From Crambe crambe (taxonomy: Eukaryota; Porifera; Demospongiae; Poecilosclerida; Crambeidae), in assembly GCA_963924555.1 (NCBI GenBank), contig OZ004584.1, positions 1,673,001 through 1,737,000 on the forward strand: a stretch of 64,000 nucleotides of DNA, written 5' to 3'. The position numbers and the translations under genes were made by a program. Numbering within the stretch: position 1 is the first letter of the stretch; each line of letters begins with the position of its first letter. Of the stretch, positions 39,674 to 51,040 are shown piece by piece. The notes beneath the pieces are model-generated. The model had not been told where the DNA came from. It did not search any database and saw only the letters and a list, made by a program, of their open reading frames with translations.

Positions 39674-39692
39674 GGGGGGGGGGGGGGGGGGG
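39674..39692 (+). repeat. Poly-G tract, 19 nt
   Basis: Uninterrupted G19, followed 20 bp later by more G runs. It marks the edge of a dispersed repeat beginning near 39760 (CAAAGTTGAAGTTCATTG), also seen at 51908. Confidence 0.9.
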
Positions 39693-40662
39693 CTAGATCC
39701 ATTTTTTTCGGGGGGAGGCCTGGGGGGAAAAATAGGGCCTGCACTGGTACGGTGGTATAGTCAAAGTTGAAGTTCATTGTAAGTGGGCATAACAAAATAT
39801 GAACTGAAATACTGCTTGCGCATGCGCCTGATTTTCACGGAATTCCGAGAGATCGTGAATGTGTGAAGCAATCTGCATTGTGTATAAATGTTTTACAAAG
39901 GTAAAAGCAGAGCAGCAGCCAATTTCAGTCAGAATCACTACCATTCTCATCCTCGACCTCAATACTGCATCCATAATATCAGTTGCATCCAAAAATCTAA
40001 TGTTGATCCTGCATAATGAGAGTGCTATAAATTTTTACCTATGAACTCACCCTCTCTCCATCTAAATGGCACTATTCTGTGGCTACCTCTGTGTTTTCAC
40101 AGTCAGTGCACCTGCACCCTGGACTGCAGATGGTGCTACTCTTCTTCTTACACCCAACCTACCAGTTCGGCATCCCAACTTACACCCGCACCCCTCATCA
40201 ATAATCTCACTCTCTGCTTCACCTTAAACATGTTCTCTCCTGATTCTCACTTAATCCTCACTTCCCCATCTTCTTCTTGTGTACATTCATTACCATGTAT
40301 ATAGAGGAGGAGTAAGTGCCATGTCGTTGGATTCCACCTGCTGCCATGCACGAAGGATCCAACAGGATCAAATAGCCAGTGATATCCCAGTGCTGACATA
40401 TATAGAGGGAACTGTCTCACTCTCGTAGGATATTCTATCCCAGATTGTTTATTGGCGGATATTATCCAGCCATTGCTGGTGTTGTTGGCTCACTGAACCT
40501 ATTCCAGCAAATTAATGAGTTAAAAAGGGACTCAGGAGTGTTGCCAGGGAATGCGTTTGCATGCACATCCCACTAGCCTAATGAAAGGCAGCCGGCTGTT
40601 GTTTGCCTGGTTGCACAGGTCTGTAGCTACGTCATGCTGAATGCCCCTTCTGTATTTCCCAG

Positions 40663-40770
40663 GATGAAATGCAGGTTGACAAAAAAGACTTTCAAGAAGT
40701 ATGCTTTATTAAAAATCTAGACTGTGAATACGTGAGGCTAAACTTCCCATGTGATGTTCATGGCCACCCT
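40663..40770 (+). CDS. Possible orphan exon, unknown protein
   Basis: An open segment is bounded by a good acceptor (TGTATTTCCCAG) and donor (GTAAGTTTTC). It reads DEMQVDKKDFQEVCFIKN, then LDCEYVRLNFPCDVHGHP. An upstream frame near 40455-40570 (GYYPAIAGVVGSLNLFQQ) may belong to the same gene. I do not recognise the protein and could not link further exons. Confidence 0.3.
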
Positions 40771-40799
40771 GTAAGTTTTCTTACTGCTGCTATCCCTAT

Positions 40800-40919
40800 C
40801 ACTGTAAAAACGAAAGTGTGTACTGCACACTAAATTGTCCCAATACACACACCAAAAACAAAAACAGTGTGTGTATTGGGACAAAATGGTGTGCAGTAAA
40901 CACTTTCATTTTTACAGTG
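40800..40919. mobile_element. 120-bp palindromic MITE, CACTGTAAAAA ends
   Basis: CACTGTAAAAACGAAAGTG at the left is inverted as CACTTTCATTTTTACAGTG at the right. GTGTGCAGTA and TTGTCCCAATACACACAC are also mirrored inside. TA lies next to both ends, though offset by one base at the left. A related element is at 57317-57426 and a fragment is near 18850. Confidence 0.8.
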
Positions 40920-40984
40920 TAGGGGTAGCTATGTTACATTAACAATCGGAATGTTGGTAGCTACTGAAAGTCTTGTTGCCACAC

Positions 40985-41167
40985 TGCAAAAGTGCAGGCC
41001 TTGGGGCAGCAATTGGAGGAGCTACAGGAGCTGTACCTATCTATAGTTGGTGCAAGTCTAGGTAGCTACTTTCTCCCTGGCCATGCCCACTATTTTGACT
41101 GCACCCACTAGCTACTGAAAAATTTGGTGAACATCCAAGGATGTGTAAATGTGTGATGTTTGAAAGT

Positions 41168-41200
<33 letters not shown>

Positions 41201-41240
41201 TTGTGGAGCCCCCCTGCAGTTGGTGCAGGACAGCAAGAGC
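40985..41240 (+). pseudogene. ISG12-like scrap and 31-nt poly-G tract
   Basis: The plus strand reads SAGLGAAIGGATGAVP at about 40989-41036, the ISG12 C-terminal Gly/Ala motif in the opposite orientation to the intact genes. After about 130 bp comes G31 (41168-41198), then GCAGTTGGTGCAGGACAG. No other part of the gene remains. Confidence 0.5.
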
Positions 41241-41938
41241 AATCGGAGCTGCAACCCATTTTTTGGCTGTTTCTTTTCCCTCTGTTAATAATAATGATTA
41301 TAATAGCTAACTAGGTATAATGATCATGTATAGCTATTTAATTTTGAAGGTGATAGCTAGAAGCCCAGAAATGAGTCAACAAAGACAGCCCCTAGTTCAG
41401 AGTCAGAGGTTAAATCCACTGTAACTTTGCTGAATAGAACAATCTGCATTGGCTATTGACTATACAGATCGCTGTGACTGTCATTCATGCATGCCACAAT
41501 ACTGACAACAGGATGCTTTCCGTGTCATGTCAATCATAAATGCTCACTTATTTATAATCTCTCTAGCTAATTATGTCAAGAAATTTATAAGTGCTAGCAA
41601 TGACATAAAACAAGGGTGGGAGAGAAGGGTGGGGAAATTAGCTTTAGTTTGTGAACTTCTAGATAAAGCAGCTAGCGTAGCCTGAGGTACAGCACCCTAT
41701 ACTGAGCATGCCCAGAGACCATGTGGTACGTACTTCCTTTTACTATAGATACTTGCCACAGTGCAGTAGCCCGCTTGTTAACCCTACTCTTTAACCCACA
41801 TTATATAATGATAATTCAAATCTATGACCTCACTAGTGGCCTCACTAGCTGAGACTACAAGGTTAGTTGACAACTGTGCTATGCCTTAAATCATTATTAT
41901 TGTTAAGTTGACCATGTTTCCACCATGCTTTGCCACTT
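41241..41938. other. Spacer
   Basis: No gene or clear repeat recognised, apart from scattered TAGCTA strings. Confidence 0.5.
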
Positions 41939-42394
41939 TCATATTATTGCTGTTGCAACTGTAGCTCCGGCTCCAGCAGCAGCAGCTCCGGCTGCTCCTA
42001 CTGCAGCTGTTCCTGCAGTCCCCAGCCCTGCTGCTCCGACACTTTGCAGTGCAGCAAAAGCACTTCCAGCAGCAACATTACCGATGGTTGACTGTATCCC
42101 TGCTGCAATGCTAGTGGCAACCACTCCCCCTGATCCAAAACCCACTGCTCCAAGGACAACAGGTGCAGCAAAAATACACACGGTACCACCTAACACGGCA
42201 GTACCAGCTATAAACATATACTTTCTGGTGTTGGCCATTCCTTCTCCGTTAATGTCGTCTCCGGCTTCTTGGTCTCCAGGTGGCCCTGCTGTTGGCTGAT
42301 CTACTGGGCCTGTTGCTACAGTATACGGCAGTATTACAAACAGACTCAAAGCTGCAAAGATCAATGCAGCAAAACGAGTAGATCTAGTATACAT
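41939..42394 (-). CDS. ISG12/IFI27-like protein with signal peptide
   Basis: A complete 151-residue single-exon ORF. Residues 1-27 form a signal or anchor (STRFAALIFAALSLFVILPY). A short polar linker follows (VDQPTAGPPGDQEAGDDING), then the family core FAAPVVLGAVGFGSGGVV, SIAAGIQSTIGNVAAGSAF, ALQSVGAAGLG and an Ala/Gly C-terminus. The length and the GF..GG, GS.FA.LQS.GAAGL pattern match ISG12/IFI6. It is the best-preserved member with a leader and the template from which the remnants at 38.3 and 38.9 kb can be recognised. Confidence 0.85.
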   Translation of the reverse strand: MYTRSTRFAALIFAALSLFVILPYTVATGPVDQPTAGPPGDQEAGDDINGEGMANTRKYMFIAGTAVLGGTVCIFAAPVVLGAVGFGSGGVVATSIAAGIQSTIGNVAAGSAFAALQSVGAAGLGTAGTAAVGAAGAAAAGAGATVATAII

Positions 42395-42819
42395 ATCAAC
42401 TGAACAGATCTATTGAACCAGTTGAGATTGAACCAGTTGAGGTAGCTAGCTATGTGTTATAGGTATGGTAAATTCCCTGGTGTTTTCCCTGGGGAATCCC
42501 CTAAACTGCAAACACAATAATGTTGGAGCTGTAGGGTAGGCTACCGATTATCGACCGGTGTCGCAGCGAAAATGTTCCCACGCGCGATTGTTCCTCAGGA
42601 ACAAAAATGCTAGCGTAGGAGTTCCACGCGGAACAATCACGCATGCGCGAAAATGTTCCGCTGCCGCATGTATGTTCCTGCATTTTTCTGCCAGAACAAT
42701 AATGGCTACAAAGAGAACGGTGACACTTGATTAAGGCTGACTCGAAATACGCTGCTAACTGTTCAGAAAGCAGGAGGAGAGCTATAAGAAAATTTTCTGC
42801 ACTGGTAGATGGAGTTCTC

Positions 42820-45800
42820 CATTATGATGAGAGGAAGTGGATCTGATTCTAAACTTCAGCAACAAATATTGAAATCGATCCACAGTGATTCTAGTGGCGG
42901 ATGTCACCTTGGGAGAGATAAAACGAGAGAGAAAGAGAGAAAATAGCCAAGAGATACTACTGGAATGTATGATGATATTGATTTGTTTGTTAAAACCTGT
43001 ATCAATTGTCAGAAGGTATGGCAGCATCTTTAATATTAGTTATTATTTTTTTCTCAGGCTAATCCTAAATTCATGAAATCATTTTCCACTTTGAAGCCAA
43101 TTCTTATCTCGAGAATTGGGATTGATCTAATTGGCCCGCTTCCTGCTACAAGGAAATGAAATAAGTCAGTTGTAATACAGCATGCAGCTAGCTATATGTT
43201 AGCCATGCCTGTTTTTTCCTGAACATAATTATTATGTAGCTATGCATGTCCCTACTTATTAGAATGTGCATGCATGCTAACTTGCTTCAGATATATCATC
43301 ACAGGTATTGATTATTATTCCAAATGGGTGGAGGCCAAGGCATTGCCAACTAAGGAGGGTCATGGTGTGGCACAATTTTTATATTCATTGGTTTGTAGGC
43401 ATGGTGTACCAAATAAAGTCATGTCTGACCAGGGAAGAGAATTTATTAATTCCGTTAATAGCCACCTTTTTAAAGTTATTGGAGTGAAACATTATATCAC
43501 TGGCATATCACCCACAAACCAACGGTTTAAGGGTCCTTATTAAAAATGGTTGGACAAAATGAAAATGAGTGGGAAAGTTACCTCGATTCAGTTCTATTTT
43601 CATATCGAACAAGCAAGCAGGACTCAACGAAATATTCTCCTTTCTTTTTGCTCTATGGTTGTGAGCCAAGACTATAGCTAGCTACCAGTAGATTTAATTA
43701 TTGAAGAAAAAGAGGTGTGTATGTATATGTACGTATGTATTTATATTAGAACCAGACTGACCGGACTTGTATGTATGTGTGTGTATGTATGTACATGTAT
43801 GTATGTATGTATGTATGCATGTATGTACGTATGTATGTATGTATGTATGTATGTATGCATGCATGTATGTATGTATGTATGTATGTATGTATGTATGTAT
43901 GTATGTATGTATGTATGTATGTATGTATGTATGTATGTATGTATGTATGTATGTATCTGTGTGTGGGTTTCTTGATCAGCAATAATTATACATAGTAATG
44001 ATATACAGGGAGGTGATTTAGATGAAGACAAGAATGATGAAGGTGGAGCTGAGGTACTCAATTAATTTGGTACATGGAAGAGGCACGATTGTCACAGGGG
44101 CACCCTCCCATATCTTTTTATTATTAACTCAACTGCATGTCTATGCAGGGAGATGATGGAGATCAAGATTTGAAAAGTGACCAGAATATGAAACAGTTGG
44201 TAAAAGTGGGAGATGATAAGGTAATAAAACAGTCATTGTGCATGTAGCTATAATAATTATTATAATAGAAGATGACTTAGAAGATCGGGTCAAGATGATG
44301 GTACAGCTAAGGAGCCAGTTGGATGTTCAGGTGAAGAGTAATGTGAAAGCAGCCCAAGAAAAGCAAAAGAAGCATTATGACAGATTGCACCAGGAAGGAA
44401 GTAGGCCAAAAAGTTTTGGTAAGGAACATGAAGAAGTTGTCTAAAAAGGGGGACAAAATGGCACCTAGCTAACTGGTTTGGCCCTTATGAGGTAGCAGAA
44501 TGTATTGGCACTAACACATATCACTTGAAAAAGAAAGATGGAAAAGGTCGTTTGAAGGTTGCATATAGCAGTACAAGATTAAAACTCTTCAATGAAAGAG
44601 GTAAAAAGTATAGCTATAATTATGATATATTATCCCAGAGTTAGATTCTACTCAACCCACAAAAGGGGATGTTGCTTCATCCAAAAAAACAGATTTCAAT
44701 TCTACTCCATTAGAAAGGAATAAAGATCAGTCATCCATTAAGAGTTTGCCATTCATTTATTCATGCTCACATGAGGTATAACCCTTCTAGCTAGAAAAGT
44801 TTACAAATGAGATTAAACGTATTATACGTATTATGTTATTATAGGAATTAATAGATGCTTTAATTGATCAACTTACTGATGACCACCTTCTCCGTTTATG
44901 GAAAAGTGGCGGTGATTTCAGGACAATTGATGCTGAATTGGATGACTTTTCTGAGGTATATGCATGCAGTTATGTACCAACATTGTGACATCGGTTGGAT
45001 ACCTATTCTTGTTCAGCTTGAAAGTTGTATGTTGGGTGACGAACAACATTGTAACATATGCATGTATAAAAAAGTGGGTAGAAAGAGGAAATTACTAGAA
45101 GACTCTGCCAATGGAGGCAAGAAATGCAGAAGTAATGGAGACCATAGTATCAAGTAAGCAGTGTATATTAAAATTAATGACTTGACTGTGATTATACATG
45201 CAAGCAGTGTTTCAAGAGTTAATGTGCAAGCTCAACGCCTATTCCAGAAAATAAGGTCTCAGAAGAAGAGAGAGCTCGAGCATTCCAAGTATTATAGTTA
45301 CTGTATTTGTGCAACAAGTGCAATCATGCACTTGTGATCTCACTGTTGGTGATACCTCCAAGAAACCGAAGAAAATTTCCAAATGGATACCTGATTTGGA
45401 CTTTACCATGTTTAATAAGCAAAGCCTTCTTGATCCAGGACCTGTTGGGTGGATGACTGATACAATCATTAATGCCGCACAGATACTTATAAAGCAGCAA
45501 TTTCCCCACATCCAAAGTCTTCAGGATGTACGTTCAGATGGGTGAATTCCTGCAAATCATTTATTCCAATAATCATTGGTTTACTATATCTTCTATTGGA
45601 GTCAGTCGTCCCATTGTAAAAGTATTTGATAGCATGTATTCCTCAGTTCCTACACTGGGAAGAGTTCAAATTGCCTGTCTTCTCTGCACACCAGAGGATT
45701 TAATTAAAGTCAGAATTATGGATGTTTCAAAACAAGTATGTTAATTGCATATTGATATCTATAATCATTATGTTCCTATTGTAGGTGGGTGGCTATGATT

Positions 45801-46140
45801 GTGGACTATTTGCCATTGCTTTCGCCACAGCAGAAGCACATGGAAAAGATCCTGATGTGTGCAATTTTAATCAGGCTGCAATGAGACAACATCTTTACAG
45901 ATGCTTCTCATCTAGGAAACTAACACCCTTCCCTGAGAAAGAGCATAGCAGAGCTGGTGGTTTGAAATCAGAAGATGATAGCTATTCCAGTGCATTGCAA
46001 TTGTAGAATGCCAGAAGTCCCTATGACTGAATGTAGTGTGTGTCTAAAGTGGTTTCATGTTGGATGTTGCCATTACACTGATGAACAGTTGAACAATTCT
46101 GATGTGGAATGGCTATGTCAATTTTATAAGAACAACTAGC
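42820..46140 (+). pseudogene. Ginger polyprotein remnants: integrase, Ulp1/C48-like protease, PHD finger
   Basis: In order: zinc-binding integrase N-terminus (about 42860-43020; GGCHLGRDKTRE in one frame, DLFVKTCINCQK in another); integrase core at 43274-43543 (ITGIDYYSKWVEAKALPT with the first Asp, VMSDQGREF with the second). The block that should carry the catalytic Glu (NGLVE-type) is lost at about 43520, then ENEWESYLDSVLFSYRTS continues. The C-terminal integrase part is at 44275-44610 (WFGPYEVAECIGTNTYHL). The protease is at 45340-46000: PVGWMTDTIINAAQ, NNHWFTISSIG (His), VKVFDSMYSS (Asp), VGGYDCGLFAIAFATAEA (Cys). A PHD-like end is at 45985-46140 (CSVCLKWFHVGCCHYTDEQ, then a WLC lacking the final CxxC Cys). 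Several stops and frame changes interrupt it, so it is inactive. Confidence 0.78.
43766..43956. repeat. (GTAT)n microsatellite, about 190 bp
   Basis: Almost pure ATGT tetranucleotide repeat within the Ginger element, with a few GCAT/TACG variants. The long MYVC/THTYI open frames over it are artefacts. Confidence 0.97.
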
Positions 46141-47148
46141 TAACTAGCTATTTATGACTAGTAATGTTCTCAGCATACAAAGGGCTATAATAATAAGATC
46201 AACTATGCATGCAGATCTGCAAACCTGCTAGGCGGAACACAACCGCTATTATCTGTATGAACTGGAATTTTTTCGCTAGCTCGTTAGTTCCGGGGGAACT
46301 ATCACGCTGCCCGGAACAAATTCGCTGTTACACCGGCACCTATTGTCGGCCGTTTTAGCACCTATTATCGACTACTTAGTATATGGAGAGTCTAAGGTAG
46401 TAAACAAACGTAAACGGAGTCTAAGAAAATGGCTGCATTGGAAAATATATGGGGAAAACTTAAAGTTCTAGAGAGAAAACAGGACTTCAGCAGCAAGTAT
46501 TTATCGACTGCAGTATGAAAGTAAGTTACTAGCTCACGTTACCCATCGCCATGGCTCCGGAAGATCGCTAAAAGCTACGAAAGCTATCGACTTAGAGTCG
46601 AATTTGGTGCTTGTTCAGTGAGGACTGTATGGATAGATTATGACTCGATTCTGTAGAATATGTAACACAGATCAATGAAGACTGTATCTGAAAAGTATCA
46701 CCTGAATCCAGTGAAAAGGCGAGCTTCTGCAGCAGTTCCATTCTACCGTTAAATTGTGAAGCAGTTTTTGATTGGCTTCGTTCATTTTTTATATAATTTG
46801 TTATGATGATGTATTTTATAGCATAAAATAGTATAACAGTATCTTTTTAAGGGGCCTAACATGTAGTGGAGCAAAACTGAAAGAAAGAATGGAACAGACG
46901 ATGATTGATATTATGATTTTCAACGGGTGGTCGAAAAAAGGTAATGGTGGTCGATAAATGATTTCACACTAGAACATAGTTGATTCAGCATAGCAAAATT
47001 TCTATCCAATTGAGAGAAGAATAATTCATATGACGTTATAGAGGATGAAATTATCTTTCCTATGGTTGTTGTTTGAGACTTTGACGACCATCGGTGAAGG
47101 AGATATGGTACGAGGAATAACTTCTGGTCGATAATCGGTAGGCTACGC

Positions 47149-47815
47149 GCTACTAGAACATAGAAATACAGATAGTCAGCTCGGCCTCAAAGCTTGTAGT
47201 CTTACAGTACATGAAGTCTGGTGTCAAGCTCAAAGTTTACAATGATATTCATAACATATTAATAGTATTCATTTGTTTTACCTGAATTCTATAATAACAA
47301 TTCCAAGACTAATGAAGTCCTGCAGCTGCTGCAACCACAAGTTAATAGTTCTGGAGATTTCCCTGGTGTTTTCCCAGGGAAATGTACCGCATGCAGAACC
47401 ATGAACAACAACTATTGCCTTGACTTTTCTGTTCCTGCCCCAGTGATCCTGACACACAATGTATGGAGATCGAGACTTGTTTGATCAGATCTTTACCACC
47501 ACCACTGCCCCAGAGCAGTACCAGCTGTGGCTCCAGCAGCAGCCACAAGGCCTGCCGCTCCAGTGTGGCAAAAAGACTTCCACCATAGCATTCACTATCT
47601 CACTATAGCTATATAGAGGGTGTGCTATTATAGCTAACTTGCCCCCACCCACTCACCCACCCAATGCACTTTGAGTAGACTGTGTTGAACCAAGGTTAAA
47701 TGACCAGACAAGGAAATTATTGTAGCAGCAAGTAGAAAATCTTAGCTAGCTAGCTAGCTAAATTCTGTTAGTACCTAATGGTTCCTTTACATCACAGCTG
47801 AAGTGCTGCTGCCAT
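47149..47815. repeat. Diverged duplicated block with ISG12 scrap, pair of 50440-50995
   Basis: 47265-47585 shares ordered segments with 50440-50790 (TGTTTTACCTGA/TCGTTTTACCTGA, GTTTTCCCAG, ACCATGAACAA, TTCTGTTCCTGCCCCAGTGA, GGAGATCGAGA, CAGTACCAGCTGTGGCTCC). Both include a short minus-strand piece of an ISG12 gene (GGAAGTC, TTTTTGCCACAC), broken by indels. No intact ORF. Confidence 0.6.
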
Positions 47816-48040
47816 TCATAAACAGCAGCATAGGTATACTAAACATAATAATATAAAAGCTAAAATGAACCCTATGTGTCCTCCCAGTACAGCTCCCATG
47901 GGTCCTCCCAGTACAGCTCCCAGACCTAATGCTCCAATACTTTGCAATTGGGCAAAGAGACTTCCAGCAGCCACATTACCAATTATTGACTGTATCCATG
48001 CTGCAAGGGTACCAGCAGCCACTCCTATGCTCGGTCCTGG
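47816..48040 (-). pseudogene. ISG12-like core half, separated from its N-terminal half by an inversion
   Basis: The minus strand reads GVAAGTLAAWIQSIIGNVAA, GSLFAQLQSIGALGLGAVLG and a hydrophobic Cys tail (VYLCCCL), close to the gene at 39250-39597. The membrane-segment half that should lie upstream is instead found in the opposite orientation at 48050-48215. Confidence 0.65.
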
Positions 48041-48049
48041 TAGTGAAAT

Positions 48050-48215
48050 GTTCTAAGTGAGTTTGTGTATAGCTAGCTGTATCTTAATAAATATCTATAT
48101 ATTATTATTTAATAATTATAGTGATTCTCATCATTTTGATCGGGATAGTAATAATAGCAACCTGTTGGTGTTGTATTCCAGCAATTGGTTTCACAACAGG
48201 GTCTATAAATTATTC
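48050..48215 (+). pseudogene. Inverted N-terminal half of the same ISG12-like copy
   Basis: The plus strand carries GTGAGTTTGTGT, ATAATTATAG and a frame VILIILIGIVIIATCWCC, IPAIGFTTGS. This matches IVVLIIIVAAIILATCWYC, LPLIGFTSGG of the 39.5-kb gene, which is on the minus strand. The breakpoint is near 48040-48050. Confidence 0.65.
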
Positions 48216-48339
48216 TGCTGCCGCCACCCAGCGAATAAATTCGAAGCTGGTCTGGGACTTTCCCTCCTCTGACCCCTGGGAGAGTAGGCCAGAATAATGA
48301 CGCAAAGAGCATGTTTAAGCAGATGGAGTGCTCCCTAGA

Positions 48340-50390
48340 AAAGGCTCCTACTGCAGCTGTTCTTGCAGCCCCAAAACCTGCTGCTCCAGTATACATGTGG
48401 CAAAAACCATTTCCTTCTCCATTAATGTCTTGGCTGCTTGGTCTCTGGGTGACTTTACTATAGCTTGGGCTGATGTACCGTAGGCATTTCATAAACTAAT
48501 AGCTAGAAAAATAAAAAATACAATAAATAATTCCCAGTTCAGGACGAATGACAGTTCCCAATCCCAAAGCAGTCATTAGTTTCTCCAGAGAGAGGGTATA
48601 TAGGGGAGGGAGATTGTATTGATTTCGAAATTTCCTGGACCGTCACTGTTCATATTTGTGTCTGCATGAACTGTACCTGTTTTTACCTTCACTTTCTGCA
48701 CCAGTGAAATGCAGCATCAATTATACTTTATTATCACTTAGCCTAGCTACAATGTAATAAACTGCTAGCTACCACTAGCACTATGACTAAGAATCACATG
48801 CTAGCTAGCTATCAGTAGCTATATCTGATTTACTGTTCTTTGCTGCCCCTTCATCCTCATGTTCTGCTATTTTTCCAGATAGAGATACAAGATTCAAACC
48901 TTGTTCTCCATAAGTAGCTAATACTGAAGACTCCCATGTTTCTCAGAGCTTGCTCCAGCTCCAGAGAATATGCCTGCTTTTCATCACTGGTCATGTCCTT
49001 ATTGTCTATTCTCTATGTAGTTTGGGGTTGCTGTAGTGATCACTAACCACAAGTGGATGGTGCTTCTATGTTTGAATCAGATCCAAAGAAATCCATTGCT
49101 CATGCTTCTACTACAAGGTGTGTTTTGATTAGATTATATCTACAATATTACCAGCTCTTTTGTAGAGCATGCTGAATCTGAAATCCATCTAATGTGTGTA
49201 GATTGTATCTCCGTAAAGGTCGAGGTGAAAACAAGAATATGTAAGATTTATGACTCTCCCTGTTTACCTGAGACTGAAGCCATGTTTGCCATCAATGCTC
49301 ATGGGATTTGTGATGCCTATAAGACTAATTTGTAGCATAACTACCATTGCATTCGCACCATCTATAATTCTATTTATTGGTCAATGTAATAATAATTATA
49401 GGGTGATTCATAATTTTAGCTAGTGCTATTGAAGTGGTTTGATCTTCCATCTATTCACAGCCTTAGAAACCAGCAGGTCATTTGTTGCAGCTCCTATGGG
49501 ACCTCCCAGTAGTGTTCCCACAATATACACCCAAAAACCCATAGGTCCAGGAATTGCAATTCTCCTCCAACCAGCACATGTGCTTGGTCCAAAATCTCTA
49601 ATTGTATGGACCATTATAATTATACTGATCATTAGAGACCAATCAAAGGAGCCATTATTTTGTTGCCTTCTTGTCCAATTGTGGAATTGAATTTATCAGT
49701 CAAGGAGAAAATTACAAATGCTTAAATTCCCATGGTCCACATTTCAATGGCCATGCAGAGCTCTTAGTGGTCATGCAATCAGTGATGTTCAAGTTTTCTG
49801 GATCGGAGTGATTATACATCGCAGGATGAGGGAAATATTCACCAAACATCATTGCTATTATAATGCTCCTATTTCCACCACGCTCAATAGCTATTTCTTT
49901 CTCGTTCATAGCTACAAATTTAGTGCATTTTTTGACAATGTAGACCACAGTTCCTGCCAGTACACCTCCAAGCATCTGAGAGAAATGATATATGGAAGGA
50001 TCTTCTTCTGTGCGAGAAGGATTTTGAATCTGATGATTGCAAATGCCACTGCTGGATTGAGATGAGTGTCAGAGACGTGTGCTGTGCAGTAGATGCTAAT
50101 GGACACCCCCAAACACCACTGCCACTTGCAGATGATGTAGCTATGCTATGTAGCATTACTAGACGGCTGTAAAAATAGTGACCTGGGCAGTATGTAATTT
50201 ATCGGCCACCCTCGGGCTCACACATGGCATGCTATAACTCTCTATTGTGTTTGCAGTAGTGCATACAACTGCTTCTCGAACATGAACTCTGCCAACCAGT
50301 AGGACACCTCACTTAGTTGCCTTCCAAGGGTTAAAGCAGTTGTAAATGCTATGACGAAAAGTCCACAATCACAATTACATTAACAAACTG
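48340..50390. repeat. Segmental duplication, copy A
   Basis: Nearly identical to 57665-59785 over about 2 kb with scattered indels of 2-15 bp. Starts within an ISG12 scrap (CCTGCTGCTCCA.TATACA) and ends near CAATCACAAT. It contains the aquaglyceroporin pseudogene and otherwise no intact gene. Confidence 0.9.
49426..50156 (-). pseudogene. Aquaglyceroporin pseudogene A (second NPA motif deleted)
   Basis: The minus strand shows GVSISIYCTAHVSDTHLNPA, the first NPA box, then EVYWQELWSTLSKNAL, FGEYFPHPA, FSLTDKSN, GNKIMAPLIGL, MISIIIMVHT then RDFGPSTCAGW, then GFWVYIVGTLLGGPIGAA, the usual last helix. The Asp after NPAR, as in NPARD, is the mark of glycerol-conducting aquaporins. Compared with copy B, a 9-nt in-frame deletion removes Asn-Pro-Ala itself. 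Other frame changes occur between the blocks. The N-terminal exon is reduced to LSEVSYWLAEFMFE near 50310. Not functional as a pore. Confidence 0.75.
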
Positions 50391-51040
50391 CAGATCTATC
50401 TCCTTGCAATCTCCTTGGGGGGTCTAAATATTACATGACAGGCCTATTCATTCGTTTTACCTGACCAAGTATTTCAGACTAAGTAATTCAGATAAAGTGC
50501 TGCAGCTGATACAACCAGCAAGTTAATAGTTCTCCTGGTATTTTCCCAGAAACGTACTGCATACACAACCATGAACAATAACTAGCTATTGCCTTGATTT
50601 TTCTGTTCCTGCCCCAGTGATCCTCTTGTGAGCCTTGGGTATAGCTAACTGCTGAGTGCTGACACACAATAATTATTATGGAGATCGAGATTTGTTTGAT
50701 CGGATATCCTTCACTGCCCTAGAGTAGTACCAGCTGTGGCTCCAGCAGCAGCTGGTGTGGCAAAAGACTTCCACCATATAGCATTCACAATAGAGGGCGT
50801 GCTATTCTACCAAGTCAAAAGGTCCAATTCACTTCAAGTAGCCTGTATTGAACTGACCAGAAAAGGAACAATGTAATTTTTTATAACACTTAGCTAGCTA
50901 GCTACCTAATTTATAAAGAACTGTTAGCTATAATTTACTGTTTGCTATAATTATAGCTAAGTACCTAATGTTTCCTCACAGCTGAAGTTCTGTGACCATT
51001 CACAAATAGCAAAAATATAAAAGCTAAAATGAACCATATG
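50391..51040. repeat. Diverged partner of the 47.3-47.9 kb block
   Basis: Contains the same ordered motifs as 47265-47880, an ISG12 scrap near 50715-50775 and the 3' end of a lost ISG12 copy (CATTCACAAATAGCAAAAAT, AAAGCTAAAATGAACC at 50996-51035). No ORF. Confidence 0.6.

Larger units (their letters stand above)
42559..46332 (+). mobile_element. Ginger-type DNA transposon, 3.77 kb, 4-bp TSD CCGG
   Basis: Ends TGTCGCAGCGAAAATGTTCC and, on the reverse strand, TGTAACAGCGAATTTGTTCC, with further similarity for about 60 bp (repeated GTTCC/GGAAC motifs, GCTAGCG). CCGG flanks both sides (42555-42558, 46333-46336). The other R copy has the empty site ATATCGACCGGCACCTATTG at 12493-12512. TGT...ACA termini, 4-bp TSD and a Gypsy-like integrase are the published signature of Ginger elements. 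Confidence 0.9.
42538..47148. repeat. Dispersed repeat R, copy 2, split by a Ginger-type transposon
   Basis: The left stub (GGCTACCGATTATCGACCGG) and right part (46333-47148) rejoin across the Ginger element to match copy 1 at about 12496-18262. The ends are inverted repeats of TACCGATTATCGACC. Copy 2 contains the uninterrupted target of the transposon that split copy 1 (GGTCGATAAATGATTTC). Confidence 0.8.

Noticed and set aside
43715..44061. Several MYVCMYVC / THTYIHTYI ORFs
   Set aside because: All four are translations of a GTAT microsatellite.
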